Assembly (NCBI RefSeq): GCF_902506655.1
Contig: NZ_LR734808.1
Coordinates: forward strand, 930,001 to 994,000
Length of the DNA stretch: 64,000 bases
Origin: Marinoscillum sp. 108
GTDB taxonomy: Bacteria; Bacteroidota; Bacteroidia; Cytophagales; Cyclobacteriaceae
Direction of reading: 5' to 3'
Below are positions 1-8,182 of the stretch, in pieces. A program made the position numbers and the translations under genes. The notes below the pieces were generated by a model that saw nothing but the letters and a program-made list of their open reading frames with translations, ran no database searches and was not told the origin of the DNA. Positions within the stretch are counted from its first letter, which is position 1, and every line of letters begins with the position of its first letter.

Positions 1-70
1 CAACAAACTCCTTCTCGAGCCCGGCCAGCTCATCTTTTGTAAGTGCTCTATACTTTGGATTTACAGGCAT
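1..70 (-). CDS. Start of a small conserved protein, DUF6495-like (partial)
   Basis: Only the first 23 codons are inside the window and the gene runs off the left edge. It begins [20 protein letters not shown], which resembles the N terminus of small Bacteroidota proteins of the DUF6495 type (KYRxLTKEEL then LEKEF). The ATG overlaps the stop codon of the VOC gene upstream in a TAATG arrangement, so the two are probably translated in a coupled way from one transcript. The function of DUF6495 proteins is unknown to me, and the family call rests on a short match. Confidence 0.5.
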   Translation of the reverse strand, partial: MPVNPKYRALTKDELAGLEKEFV

Positions 71-495
71 TATTTGGCAAAAATCTGGTTCATATCTTTG
101 AATGCTTTAAACTCAAGGGCGTTTCCCGAAGGGTCTCTGAAAAACATGGTCGCCTGCTCTCCTACTTCACCCTGAAACCGAACATACGGCTCGATGACAA
201 ACACCACTCCCTTGGACTTTAGCCTGGCCGCCAGCTCTTCCCAGTCTTTCATTGCCAGAACCACACCAAAGTGGGGAACTGGCACATCATGACCATCCAC
301 CGGATTGTGGTGCACTTCCTGACTCACCCTTTTAGGTTGCAGATGAATCACAAACTGGTGCCCAAACAAATCAAAATCCACCCAGTGATCTGAACTGCGC
401 CCTTCTGGACACCCAAGGGTATCCCGATAGAAGGCACGAGTCTCATTGAGGTCATCAACGGGTACTGCCAGGTGAAAAGGTGTGAGTGAGGCCAT
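70..495 (-). CDS. VOC family (glyoxalase / bleomycin-resistance fold) protein
   Basis: A 141-residue single-domain protein of the vicinal oxygen chelate superfamily. Visible family features are the paired beta-alpha-beta-beta-beta modules, a first metal-ligand-like His in TPFHLAVPV (residue 8), PHFGVVLAM near residue 75, and the terminal [15 protein letters not shown], where the Glu is the usual last metal ligand. The second module is typical of glyoxalase/dioxygenase-like proteins, but the substrate cannot be read from the sequence. A perfect TAGTTTTG -7 element lies 18 bases upstream of the ATG. It overlaps the next gene by one base (TAATG). Related proteins are annotated glyoxalase, fosfomycin/bleomycin resistance protein or dioxygenase; none is specifically supported here. 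Confidence 0.85.
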   Translation of the reverse strand: MASLTPFHLAVPVDDLNETRAFYRDTLGCPEGRSSDHWVDFDLFGHQFVIHLQPKRVSQEVHHNPVDGHDVPVPHFGVVLAMKDWEELAARLKSKGVVFVIEPYVRFQGEVGEQATMFFRDPSGNALEFKAFKDMNQIFAK

Positions 496-512
496 TGGTT
501 TAATTTAGTTTG

Positions 513-520
513 CAAAACTA
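513..520 (-). promoter_or_regulatory. -7 element of the VOC gene promoter
   Basis: On the minus strand this reads TAGTTTTG, an exact match to the Bacteroidota -7 consensus TAnnTTTG, placed 18 bases before the ATG at 495. No TTG lies at the expected -33 spacing; the nearest is only 12 bases away. Support is therefore from half of the promoter only. Confidence 0.4.
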
Positions 521-632
521 ACCCTCACCTTTCAAATGCCTAATTCTCAGCTTATATTTCTACCAGGTCGCTTATCACAAATGTGATGGGGATGGAACTG
601 CTCATCGGTCTTACTCTTAAACCAACCTTACT

Positions 633-1883
633 ATGCGCCACTTTGTATTGATACTTTTTATTCTGTGCACTCATCTGTCTTTTGGTCAAATGGACAGTTT
701 GCGCACCTATTACCAACTGAGCATAGAAGCCTACAAAGCCGGTGAATACGGAGATTTCTTAAGGTATACTGTTCGGGCCAATGAGATCAGACCTAATCAC
801 CCTGGACTCGCTTACAATCTGGCCTCAGCATACGCAGTGAATAATCGCAAAGAAGAGGCCGTAAGTGCACTGAGTACTTTTCTGAGAATGAATGCAAGCC
901 TGGATTACCAGAAAGACTCTGATTTCGATTCGCTGCGGGGCTATGAACCTTACGAACAGCTGGTAGAACAAGTCGCCCAATCGACCAAAAAGATGACCAA
1001 CGCACAGGTGGCATTCAAACTGAGCCAAAAGGAGAATCATTATGAATCCATGACCTACGACGCGGGTTCCGAAACCTTTTTTATCGGCACCATCAACACA
1101 CGGAGAGCTATGAAGTACAAGAGTGGTGCTGTAGAACAACTCCTGGGAGATGAGCCCCTGCTTTACTCCATCATGGGGCTGGATATTGATCCTGAGACCA
1201 ACATTCTTTGGATATGCAGTGCAGCGCTCCCGGAAATGCAGGGTTACTCAGACACACTCCAAAATAGGTCGTCAGTCTTTGGCCTGGATCTCACCACAGG
1301 AAAGGTGAAATTCTCCTACCTGATACCGGAGGCTACATTGGGAGACCTCATCAGCATGGGCAATGGTACTGCCCTGGCTTCAGACGGGTTGGGGAATAAA
1401 CTGTACGAGCTGAGGCCTGATGGCTTTAGCGTTTTTGCTGACCTGAGTGGCACCCTGCTGAACCTTCAAGGCCTATCCAAGTCTGAGAACCAACTTTACA
1501 TTTCTGATTACCTGACCGGGCTCTATTCATTGAATTTAGAAACTAAATCATTGAGAAAACTCAGGGCCAATGATCTTTACTCTGAGAAAGGAACAGACGG
1601 GCTTTTGTCCTATCAGGGGCACCTTATTGGTTTTCAGAATGGCACCCAACCCAAACGGGTTACTGGTGTCAGATTCGATGCGCACAAAGCCGTGCAAATA
1701 AAACTGATTGAGCAAAACAGTTCGCTCAAAGGTGAGCCCACTCAGGGAGTCATTTCAGGCAACACCCTCTATTACATAGCCACCAGCGCTTGGGATGCTT
1801 ACGAAGACGGGAAATATCAACCCGACACTGCCGCAGATCTTGAGATCAGAACTCTGGATCTAGTCCAGTTCCTGATAGAGTAA
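633..1883 (+). CDS. Exported TPR protein with SMP-30-like beta-propeller
   Basis: A 416-residue protein with a clear signal peptide (MRHFVLILFILCTHLSFGQ). Residues about 20-110 form TPR-like helices (YKAGEYGDFLRYTVRANEIRP, then LAYNLASAYAVNNRKEEA). The rest reads as a six-bladed propeller of the SMP-30/gluconolactonase type: repeated blades such as YDAGSETFFIGTINTRRAMKY, MGLDIDPETNILWICSAA and SSVFGLDLTTGKVKFSY. The domain pair suggests an extracytoplasmic sensor or lactonase-like protein, but I cannot name a substrate. Its 3-prime end overlaps the tolC-like gene on the other strand by 24 bp, so the two converge without a terminator between them. Confidence 0.8.
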   Translation: MRHFVLILFILCTHLSFGQMDSLRTYYQLSIEAYKAGEYGDFLRYTVRANEIRPNHPGLAYNLASAYAVNNRKEEAVSALSTFLRMNASLDYQKDSDFDSLRGYEPYEQLVEQVAQSTKKMTNAQVAFKLSQKENHYESMTYDAGSETFFIGTINTRRAMKYKSGAVEQLLGDEPLLYSIMGLDIDPETNILWICSAALPEMQGYSDTLQNRSSVFGLDLTTGKVKFSYLIPEATLGDLISMGNGTALASDGLGNKLYELRPDGFSVFADLSGTLLNLQGLSKSENQLYISDYLTGLYSLNLETKSLRKLRANDLYSEKGTDGLLSYQGHLIGFQNGTQPKRVTGVRFDAHKAVQIKLIEQNSSLKGEPTQGVISGNTLYYIATSAWDAYEDGKYQPDTAADLEIRTLDLVQFLIE

Positions 1884-3326
1884 CTCATCATTCATAAAGT
1901 CATAGAGTGTAAGCCTTCTTAGGTCGAAATAAGCAGCCCAGAAGGACCTCAGTGCACCTATATAGCTCCTCCTGGCATTGTCCTTTTCAGTCAGTGCTAT
2001 ATTCAGGTTGGTGATGTCTATTTTACCAATCAGGTACCTGTTTTGCGCGACCTCATACCTTTCCTGAGCCACTTCATCAGACTTTTTAGTGATTTCCACC
2101 TGTAGTCTGATCACATCCATCCTACTCACAAGCGTGATGATCTCCTGCTCGAAGTTCTGAATCTCCTGATCCAGGGTATATTGAGTCAGTTCCTGATTGG
2201 CCAGGGCAGTTTGTACCCGCGACTTGCTCCTTCCCCAGTCGAGTATGGGCACGCTCAGGGTAAGATTTACTCGCTGTTGATCATTCGGACTATTGTAGGT
2301 TTGAGGCAGGTCTCCGGCAGCATTGTTCAACCCAAAGGAAGCCACCAGGTTGGATTGAAACCTTCGGGCTCTGGCACTGGCCACATCTCTATCAGCTTCA
2401 GCTCTCCTCCGCTCAAACTCGATATAATCCGCCCTGTTTCGTTTGGCATAGGCCAATGCTTTGTCCAAAGCAATAGAGAACTCAGGAAGCTCTTCAGGAA
2501 GCAACAACTCCAACTTACTGGCGGTGGAGTCCTGTACGCCTATGTACCTTCTCAGGGCCAGTCGGGAGGTTTGCAGGTCCAGATTGGCCTGAGCCACATC
2601 CTGTTTGGAACGCAGCAACTGAAGCTCTACCTGGAGCAACTTGTCCTTGGAGGTCGTCCCAATGTTGTATCGCCCCTGCTCAATGTTGAATATGGTGTCA
2701 TTATTCGCCAGGTTGAACTCAGCAATTTGCAGGTTGATCTGAGCATCCATGTAGTCAAAATAAAGGTTGGTGGATTGCAGCGAAATAAACTCCATCTCCT
2801 CTACATACGATCTTTTAGACTCCTCATATCTGAGCGGTTCGGTTCGTTTGTCCCATTTTAGCTGGTTGAAACCAAAGACCGGCTGCACCAACTGAATGTT
2901 GAACAAAGTAGTGTTATATATAGGATTGATCGTGGTTGAATTGGCGTTGAGGTCGTTAAACTGATTCAGGTTACTATTGATACTGATTTCTCCTCCTGTG
3001 GCCGCGATAGGCTGAATCAAACCCAAATTGAGACTGGACGAGAGCTGCTCACGACTTCTATAAGCAAACGTACCGTCATCCTGAGAAACCTGAAAAAAAT
3101 CGCGGTTGTACCCTGGAAGATTTCCGGTCAGGTTCAGGGAAGGATTGTAGTCAGACTTAAAACTTCTGTATTGCCAGTAAAGATTCTTCTTTCTCGTTTC
3201 GGCAGCTTTGGCAGACGGAGATTGTTCTTTTGCCAGGTCAATCACATCCACGAGTGAAAGCTTGATTTGACCTGACGCAGTAAACGAAAGGCTAAAAATC
3301 AAGAGTAAAAAGGCTATTTTATTCAT
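1860..3326 (-). CDS. TolC family outer-membrane efflux protein
   Basis: A 488-residue outer-membrane channel subunit of the TolC family. It starts at MNKIAFLLLIFSLSFTASGQ, a signal peptide; the open frame continues 17 codons further but that part overlaps the permease gene and is not signal-like. The protein shows the two repeated OEP halves with long helical hairpins (AKEQSPSAKAAETRKKNLYWQYRS and ERRRAEADRDVASARARR) and family phrases such as NLGLIQPIAATGG, VQPVFGFNQLKWDKR and LSVPILDWGRSKSRVQTA. It is last in an operon with an HlyD-type adaptor and a MacB-type permease; its ATG sits inside the end of the permease gene (8 bp overlap). Together they should form an export pump across both membranes. 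Confidence 0.93.
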   Translation of the reverse strand: MNKIAFLLLIFSLSFTASGQIKLSLVDVIDLAKEQSPSAKAAETRKKNLYWQYRSFKSDYNPSLNLTGNLPGYNRDFFQVSQDDGTFAYRSREQLSSSLNLGLIQPIAATGGEISINSNLNQFNDLNANSTTINPIYNTTLFNIQLVQPVFGFNQLKWDKRTEPLRYEESKRSYVEEMEFISLQSTNLYFDYMDAQINLQIAEFNLANNDTIFNIEQGRYNIGTTSKDKLLQVELQLLRSKQDVAQANLDLQTSRLALRRYIGVQDSTASKLELLLPEELPEFSIALDKALAYAKRNRADYIEFERRRAEADRDVASARARRFQSNLVASFGLNNAAGDLPQTYNSPNDQQRVNLTLSVPILDWGRSKSRVQTALANQELTQYTLDQEIQNFEQEIITLVSRMDVIRLQVEITKKSDEVAQERYEVAQNRYLIGKIDITNLNIALTEKDNARRSYIGALRSFWAAYFDLRRLTLYDFMNDELLYQELD

Positions 3327-4656
3327 ATCTAAGGGAGTCAATAGGGTTTTGAGAGGCTGCCCTTCTCGCCGGGGCAATTCCGAAAATAAGCCCCACAGCA
3401 GCAGCTACGCCGAAGGATAAAACAATAGATGAGAAGGTAATCACAGTAGGGATTTCCGCAAAAGCACTCACCATAATGGCGATACTCACACCGAGTATCA
3501 CCCCGATAAGGCCACCCGAAACACTGATCATCATGGCCTCAAACAGGAACTGGTTGATGATGTCGAACTTCTTGGCTCCAAGAGAGAGTCGCAGTCCAAT
3601 TTCCTTGATCCGCTCCAGCACAGAAGCCAGCATAATATTCATAATGCCGATGCCCCCCACCAACAAGGATATCCCGGCAATAGCACCCAAAACATAGTTA
3701 AAAATATCATTGGTTCTTTGTTGCTGTTTGAGCAGAAGCTCGGGAATTTCAATCTCAAAATCCACCACACTATAGTGTTTTCGCTGAAGCATTCGGCTGA
3801 TCACATCAGCGGTAGCGCCAATTTTGGCCGTCTCATCCACTTGAACCACCAGTCGGTCCAGTTGGTGATAGTTCGGGTCCTGATTCTTCATCGCTTCCTC
3901 ATCATCATCATTAAAGGAATTGGCCCTTCTAAGCATTTCGGTAGTGACCAACGCTCGGTTTTTATACCTGATGAGCATGGTTTGCAAAGGAACGTATACA
4001 TCCATGTTGTAATCCCTGATACCCAGGTTGGAGATACTATTCTTACTAATCAGCCTTTCTTTGAGGATCCCAATCACTTTTAGCCAATTGTTTCCACACT
4101 TGATGTATTTGCCAATGGGGTCTTCTGTCGGAAAAAATTTGGCCTTGATGGATTTGCCAATAATACACACAGGTTCTCCACTGATGAGGTGATGCTCGGA
4201 AAACATGTCCCCTTTATCCAGCTCAAAATTGAAGATCTGAAAATAGGCTGGCTCTACCCCCACCAGTTTGGCTGTTCGCCTGAATCCATTGTTGATGATG
4301 TAAGTGTCCAGGGTGATTTCAGGACTGATCATGCTCACTCCCGGCACTACTTTGCGAATGGCTTCTGTATCCTTAGAGCTAAGTCCGGGTGAGAATTTCT
4401 GGGTTTGCCCTTTGTTGTCTTCATCCGTCAGCTTCTCCTCACTCTGAGGCACCACCGGTCTGATAACAATGTTATTTACACCTACCAGCTTGATCTGGTC
4501 AAGTATTTCCTGCTGAGCGCCATTGCCGATGGCCAGCATGGCAATCACTGCCGCCACTCCAAAGATGATCCCCAATCCGGTCAAAACGGACCTCATCCTG
4601 TTGGCCAATACCGCCTCAATGGCGATATATAGATTCATCAGTAACTTTTGATTCAT
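3319..4656 (-). CDS. MacB-like ABC transporter permease (FtsX fold)
   Basis: A 445-residue permease with the MacB_PCD plus FtsX architecture: one membrane helix near residues 20-45 (MRSVLTGLGIIFGVAAVIAMLAIGNGA), a large periplasmic domain (about 50-310), then three helices at the C terminus (VLGAIAGISLLVGGIGIMNIML, GLIGVILGVSIAIMVSAF, VAAAVGLIFGIAPARRAA). The motif IMLASVLERIKEIGLRLSLGA is the cytoplasmic coupling segment of this family. No ATP-binding domain is fused or encoded next to it, unlike E. coli MacB, so the ATPase must come from elsewhere in the genome. The ATG overlaps the adaptor stop codon (TGATG). Confidence 0.93.
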   Translation of the reverse strand: MNQKLLMNLYIAIEAVLANRMRSVLTGLGIIFGVAAVIAMLAIGNGAQQEILDQIKLVGVNNIVIRPVVPQSEEKLTDEDNKGQTQKFSPGLSSKDTEAIRKVVPGVSMISPEITLDTYIINNGFRRTAKLVGVEPAYFQIFNFELDKGDMFSEHHLISGEPVCIIGKSIKAKFFPTEDPIGKYIKCGNNWLKVIGILKERLISKNSISNLGIRDYNMDVYVPLQTMLIRYKNRALVTTEMLRRANSFNDDDEEAMKNQDPNYHQLDRLVVQVDETAKIGATADVISRMLQRKHYSVVDFEIEIPELLLKQQQRTNDIFNYVLGAIAGISLLVGGIGIMNIMLASVLERIKEIGLRLSLGAKKFDIINQFLFEAMMISVSGGLIGVILGVSIAIMVSAFAEIPTVITFSSIVLSFGVAAAVGLIFGIAPARRAASQNPIDSLRYE

Positions 4657-5999
4657 CAGGCGTTGGGTTTCCTTTTTCTGCCTTGCTCTGGTTCAGGGGC
4701 TTTCACCGCAGGAGTTTCCTCGCTCTTCTTGCCCCGCTTACCGTTCAGTTCCGGGAGCAAAGAAACTTCTTCATCACCACCGTTGGGAATGGACAGGTAG
4801 AGTTGCTGACCTTCGGAAATGCCCATCAAGATCTGTGCAGAATTGGCATTGGTTTCACCCACCTGCACTTCTTGTTTGATATAACCCAACCCTTGTTTCA
4901 GATAGACATAGGTGATGCTATCTTCCTGATTGTGAAGGCACTCCAACGGAATGAAAATGGTCTCCGGAATTACATTGGTGAATATTTTATTACTGGTGGT
5001 CATCCCTGGACGAAGAGACTCGTCTATTTTGTCTATTTCTATCGTTACCTGAAAAACCTTGGCATCTGAGTTGGGTCGTTGCTCTCCTACATTGGCCACC
5101 CTCTTCACCAAACCCGTCAATCGCTTGTCAGGAAAAGCATCCAGCCCAATATCCACCTTCTGCCCCACAGCAATGCGCCTGATATCCACTTCATTCACAT
5201 AAGTAATGGAATTCATGGAAGAGAGATCTGGCAAGGTCGCCACCACTGGATCCCAGGCACTAATCTGGCTTCCTTCTTTGATGGGCTTTCCGTCCCAGCC
5301 CTTGCGGTAAATGAGCATCCCATCTTCGGGCGCAGTGATGATGAAGTTCTCCTGAAGGTCCATCATCCCTTGCAGCTCTAACCGTACCTTTTTTCTATTG
5401 GCGGCTACCTCCTGCATCTTGGCTACATTCTGTTGCCTTTTGATCTCGTAGTTTTCTTTAGCCTGCTCAAAGGCACGCTTGGCTTTATTTACCTCTATCT
5501 CAGCCTGTTTGATCGTGGCAGGTGGCTCAAACTGAGATTGCTCCAGCACTAGCCGTTTCTCTTCTACCGCATATTCCAGATTGATTAGCTCATCACGCGA
5601 TTCGCGCATTTGCAACGTGGTGTCCAGTTGGGTTTGTATGAACTGTGATTCTTTTTCCTCTACCTCAAGCTGCGTGTCTTTCACCCGTGTGGTGAGCTCA
5701 GAAGGATCCAGTCGGGCGATATATTGGCCCTTTTTCACATAAGTACCTTCGTCTATAATGTTTTGAATATTGACCTGATAAATCCGGTAGTTTCTCAGAC
5801 CAGAAGGCCCCATTATACTGGTAGAGTTCTTGGCTTCCAACTCACCGGTAGTGTTCACATCCACGATGAACTCACCAACAGATACCGGAACCATAATGTC
5901 GGAAGAAATCCCGGTACCGGAGCCCCGTAAAATAAAAAACAGAATAAGTAAAAAGAGGGATGCCCCTCCTACAATCAGAACCCTTTTATTCTTCAGCAT
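4656..5999 (-). CDS. HlyD / MacA-like periplasmic adaptor subunit
   Basis: A 447-residue membrane-fusion protein. An uncleaved N-terminal membrane anchor (VLIVGGASLFLLILFFILRG) is followed by a barrel-sandwich domain split by a long helical hairpin (about 115-215, ESQFIQTQLDTTLQMRESRDELINLEYAVEE and KQAEIEVNKAKRAFEQAKENYEIKR), then beta-barrel and membrane-proximal domains. VYLKQGLGYIKQEVQVGETNANSAQILMG is cut here only as a pointer to the C-terminal domain near residue 380. The tail is Lys/Arg/Pro-rich. First gene of the adaptor-permease-TolC operon; it should link the inner-membrane permease to the outer-membrane channel. A TAGTTTTG -7 element lies 23 bases upstream. Confidence 0.92.
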   Translation of the reverse strand: MLKNKRVLIVGGASLFLLILFFILRGSGTGISSDIMVPVSVGEFIVDVNTTGELEAKNSTSIMGPSGLRNYRIYQVNIQNIIDEGTYVKKGQYIARLDPSELTTRVKDTQLEVEEKESQFIQTQLDTTLQMRESRDELINLEYAVEEKRLVLEQSQFEPPATIKQAEIEVNKAKRAFEQAKENYEIKRQQNVAKMQEVAANRKKVRLELQGMMDLQENFIITAPEDGMLIYRKGWDGKPIKEGSQISAWDPVVATLPDLSSMNSITYVNEVDIRRIAVGQKVDIGLDAFPDKRLTGLVKRVANVGEQRPNSDAKVFQVTIEIDKIDESLRPGMTTSNKIFTNVIPETIFIPLECLHNQEDSITYVYLKQGLGYIKQEVQVGETNANSAQILMGISEGQQLYLSIPNGGDEEVSLLPELNGKRGKKSEETPAVKAPEPEQGRKRKPNA

Positions 6000-6022
6000 G
6001 CAACTAGATTGGTTAGTGATTA

Positions 6023-6030
6023 CAAAACTA
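6023..6030 (-). promoter_or_regulatory. -7 element for the efflux operon
   Basis: Minus-strand TAGTTTTG, an exact TAnnTTTG match and the same octamer as upstream of the VOC gene. It would start transcription about 17 bases before the adaptor ATG. A weak CTG is found at a short spacing in place of a -33 TTG. Confidence 0.42.
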
Positions 6031-6152
6031 TACTTTTAGTTTCTCGCCAGGTTACCATTTACACTCGCAAAAAACCATCAGTAAAAAAAATGTCTGTGTG
6101 GTATAACGGACAAACCCACTACCAAGTATACATCGAGATCCAAAAAAGGGGT

Positions 6153-7091
6153 TTATGGTGTCATATTAGTGTCTTTTATCAACTCTATTTGCACTTCACA
6201 ATCAAAAGAATTTGCAGGTTCGAGGGTGAGCAGGCCTTCCTGATTGTTAAAGGCATTCACATTGCAGGTCATCGGTTCTATGGCGATGGTTTCACCTCCA
6301 TCGGGTGTGAATAGCTGCAGATAGCTCAGAGAATCAGAGACTCTGAAGGAAACCCTGAGCGCATCAGGTCCTTTGAGGGAATAGGTCGTTTCTCCCTTTA
6401 GCTGATAAGCATTATCCAGTTTGTGTTTGTTCAATGCCAAAACCGGATTGGGAATGAGCTTTCGCTCTCCGGTAGGAATGGAAGTTCGCTGATCCAGCGC
6501 AATCTCCTCCAGATCACCCGAACTGAATACATAATCGTTTACTCCGATACCTTCGATCTGAAAATATGGATGCCAGCCAATGCCGAAAGGTAAACGCTCC
6601 TGACCGGTGTTTTTTACCTGAAATTTCACACTGAAACCGGACAAATAGTATCGGTAAGTAACCTCAAATACAAATGGAAATGGATAATATGGAAGTTCCC
6701 CGGAATACTCATGAGCCAGCGTAATGGAGGCCTCCAGATCTGATTCCCTTGTGTCAGTGACCTTAAATGGCGCATTAAAAAGCATACCATGCAGCTGATT
6801 ATTCACTTCTATCTCATTAATCGGAAACTGGTAAGACCGACCTTCGAAATGGTATTGTCCGTCTTTGAGTCGGTTTGGAAATGGGAACAATATCGACTGT
6901 TTAAACCAGGCGTTGCTCTCAAGATCCGCATCTGAGATTGGCCAAAGCACATCATGAAATTCCTGACCTGCATTCAATTTCATAGCTGTCAGCTTAGCTC
7001 CATACCACGGAGCTACCGTTAATAAAATTTTATCATCATGGATGATTTGAACGCGTTGTTTAGAGTCGTGGGAAGATTGGATAATTTTCAT
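6153..7091 (-). CDS. Aldose 1-epimerase family protein
   Basis: A 312-residue galactose-mutarotase-like protein. Family landmarks are FPFPNRLKDGQYHFEGRSYQ, ELHGMLFN... (the conserved N/LHG loop near residue 100), the catalytic-base region FGIGWHPYFQI with its His near residue 173, and IAIEPMTCNVNAFN near the C terminus, where the Glu acts as general base in the family. It interconverts anomers of aldohexoses or a phosphorylated sugar; the sequence does not tell which. It has no signal peptide and no sugar-catabolic neighbours, so its specific pathway is open. Confidence 0.9.
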   Translation of the reverse strand: MKIIQSSHDSKQRVQIIHDDKILLTVAPWYGAKLTAMKLNAGQEFHDVLWPISDADLESNAWFKQSILFPFPNRLKDGQYHFEGRSYQFPINEIEVNNQLHGMLFNAPFKVTDTRESDLEASITLAHEYSGELPYYPFPFVFEVTYRYYLSGFSVKFQVKNTGQERLPFGIGWHPYFQIEGIGVNDYVFSSGDLEEIALDQRTSIPTGERKLIPNPVLALNKHKLDNAYQLKGETTYSLKGPDALRVSFRVSDSLSYLQLFTPDGGETIAIEPMTCNVNAFNNQEGLLTLEPANSFDCEVQIELIKDTNMTP

Positions 7092-7162
7092 TTGAGTTGG
7101 TTAGTTCCTTTCGGATGGCTAAAATATATCCTCAAATAATTCAATATAGAGAACCAAGATAT

Positions 7163-7170
7163 TATTTTTG
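7163..7170 (+). promoter_or_regulatory. -7 element upstream of the lipoprotein gene
   Basis: TATTTTTG matches TAnnTTTG exactly and lies 37 bases before the ATG at 7208. No TTG is present at the expected -33 distance. Confidence 0.4.
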
Positions 7171-7207
7171 ATCCCAGTTAAAGAATATTCAATAACCTAA
7201 ATCCATT

Positions 7208-8026
7208 ATGAATAAGAAAGTGAACGTTGTGCTGCTAGTTGCGCTAAGTTTTGTGTTTACATATTGTAGCAATGCCAAAAAAGAAGCCGCATCCGAAAAA
7301 GCTGCGGAAAAAAAACAAGAACTGGAGCAATTTGTAGAAGAGCAATTTGAATATCCTTTGCCTACCTCCTTTGAAGTAACAAAAATGCTCCAGGATGCCA
7401 ATGCCTCATATAACAGTGAGATCACCAATGATGCCGGAAGCGTGGACAAATATGTGGCTGAATGGCAAAAAGCACTTAACCTGGGTGTCTACGGTGCAGA
7501 TCTCAGCTATGCCAGTACTTTCGATAAGCAGCAGGAGTCTGTAGCCTTCCTGAATGCATCCAGAAGATTGATCGAAGAGTTGAATGTGTCAACTGCTTTC
7601 AATAAAAGCCTTGCCGATCGTATTGAGGATAACCTGGAAAACAAAGATTCTCTGATCATGATCATCACTGAATCATTCTATCAGACGTATAACTACCTCA
7701 ACAAAAGCGGAGATGAGAAAACTTCTCTTTTGGTAGTGGCCGGAAGTGTTATAGAAGGGCTATACATCACTGCTCAATTGATTGAAGCCAGTGACTACAA
7801 CGCGAGTCTGATGAATGTACTGGCTGCCCAGAAAGACCAGGTGGGTGACCTCACTACTCTTATGGAAGCACACGCCAGCGATGAAAACGTAAACAAGGTG
7901 TTGCCCTTTCTCAGGTACGTGAACTTGTTTTACGATCAGATTGGTGAAGGTGAAGAAATCAGCAAAGGCCAGTTTGATGATGTATCTGCCAGTATCTCTG
8001 AAATGAGAGCAAAGATTGTAGGTTAA
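7208..8026 (+). CDS. Bacteroidota lipoprotein of unknown function
   Basis: A 272-residue predicted lipoprotein: MNKKVNVVLLVALSFVFTYCSN, with Cys20 as the lipid site. After an Ala/Lys/Glu-rich linker (AKKEAASEKAAEKKQELEQ) the protein is almost wholly alpha-helical and acidic, with no recognised enzyme motif. Similar 270-residue helical lipoproteins are widespread in Cytophagales and have no assigned role. It stands alone with its own -7 element. Downstream is a structured stretch ending in a T-run that may terminate it. Confidence 0.75.
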   Translation: MNKKVNVVLLVALSFVFTYCSNAKKEAASEKAAEKKQELEQFVEEQFEYPLPTSFEVTKMLQDANASYNSEITNDAGSVDKYVAEWQKALNLGVYGADLSYASTFDKQQESVAFLNASRRLIEELNVSTAFNKSLADRIEDNLENKDSLIMIITESFYQTYNYLNKSGDEKTSLLVVAGSVIEGLYITAQLIEASDYNASLMNVLAAQKDQVGDLTTLMEAHASDENVNKVLPFLRYVNLFYDQIGEGEEISKGQFDDVSASISEMRAKIVG

Positions 8027-8051
8027 TCACCTTAGTAAATAGACTCTGAAG

Positions 8052-8169
8052 CCGTCTCAGGTATGTTCAGATCAGTTGAGCACTATTGCAAAGTCTTTAC
8101 AAGCGAAAGCTCATAAGGCAAATTCAAAAAGTCCGCACAAACTTGATCTATATTTGAGACGGTTTTTTT
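8052..8169 (+). ncRNA. Candidate structured RNA / terminator ahead of the ABCG gene
   Basis: The 156-bp gap can fold into nested helices: CCGTCTCA (8052-8059) with TGAGACGG (8155-8162); AGATCAGTT (8069-8077) with AACtTGATCT (8140-8149, one bulge); and TGAGC (8077-8081) with GCTCA (8109-8113). Seven T residues follow directly. This could be a long-loop terminator for the lipoprotein gene or a structured leader of the ABC gene, which starts 14 bases later. A TATATTTG -7 match at 8149-8156 inside the right arm is a competing reading. No known RNA family was recognised. Confidence 0.3.
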
Positions 8170-8182
8170 ATGACCCATACCT

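Noticed and set aside
574-587. ATCACA-AA-TGTGAT palindrome, first taken for a CRP/Fnr site
   Set aside because: CRP-like sites read TGTGA-N6-TCACA; here the half-sites are in the opposite order with a 2-base centre. A chance dyad or another regulator remains possible.
2181-2861. Long open frame (226 codons) antisense to the tolC-like gene
   Set aside because: It lies wholly inside a well-supported gene on the other strand, has no family likeness, and its composition follows from that gene.
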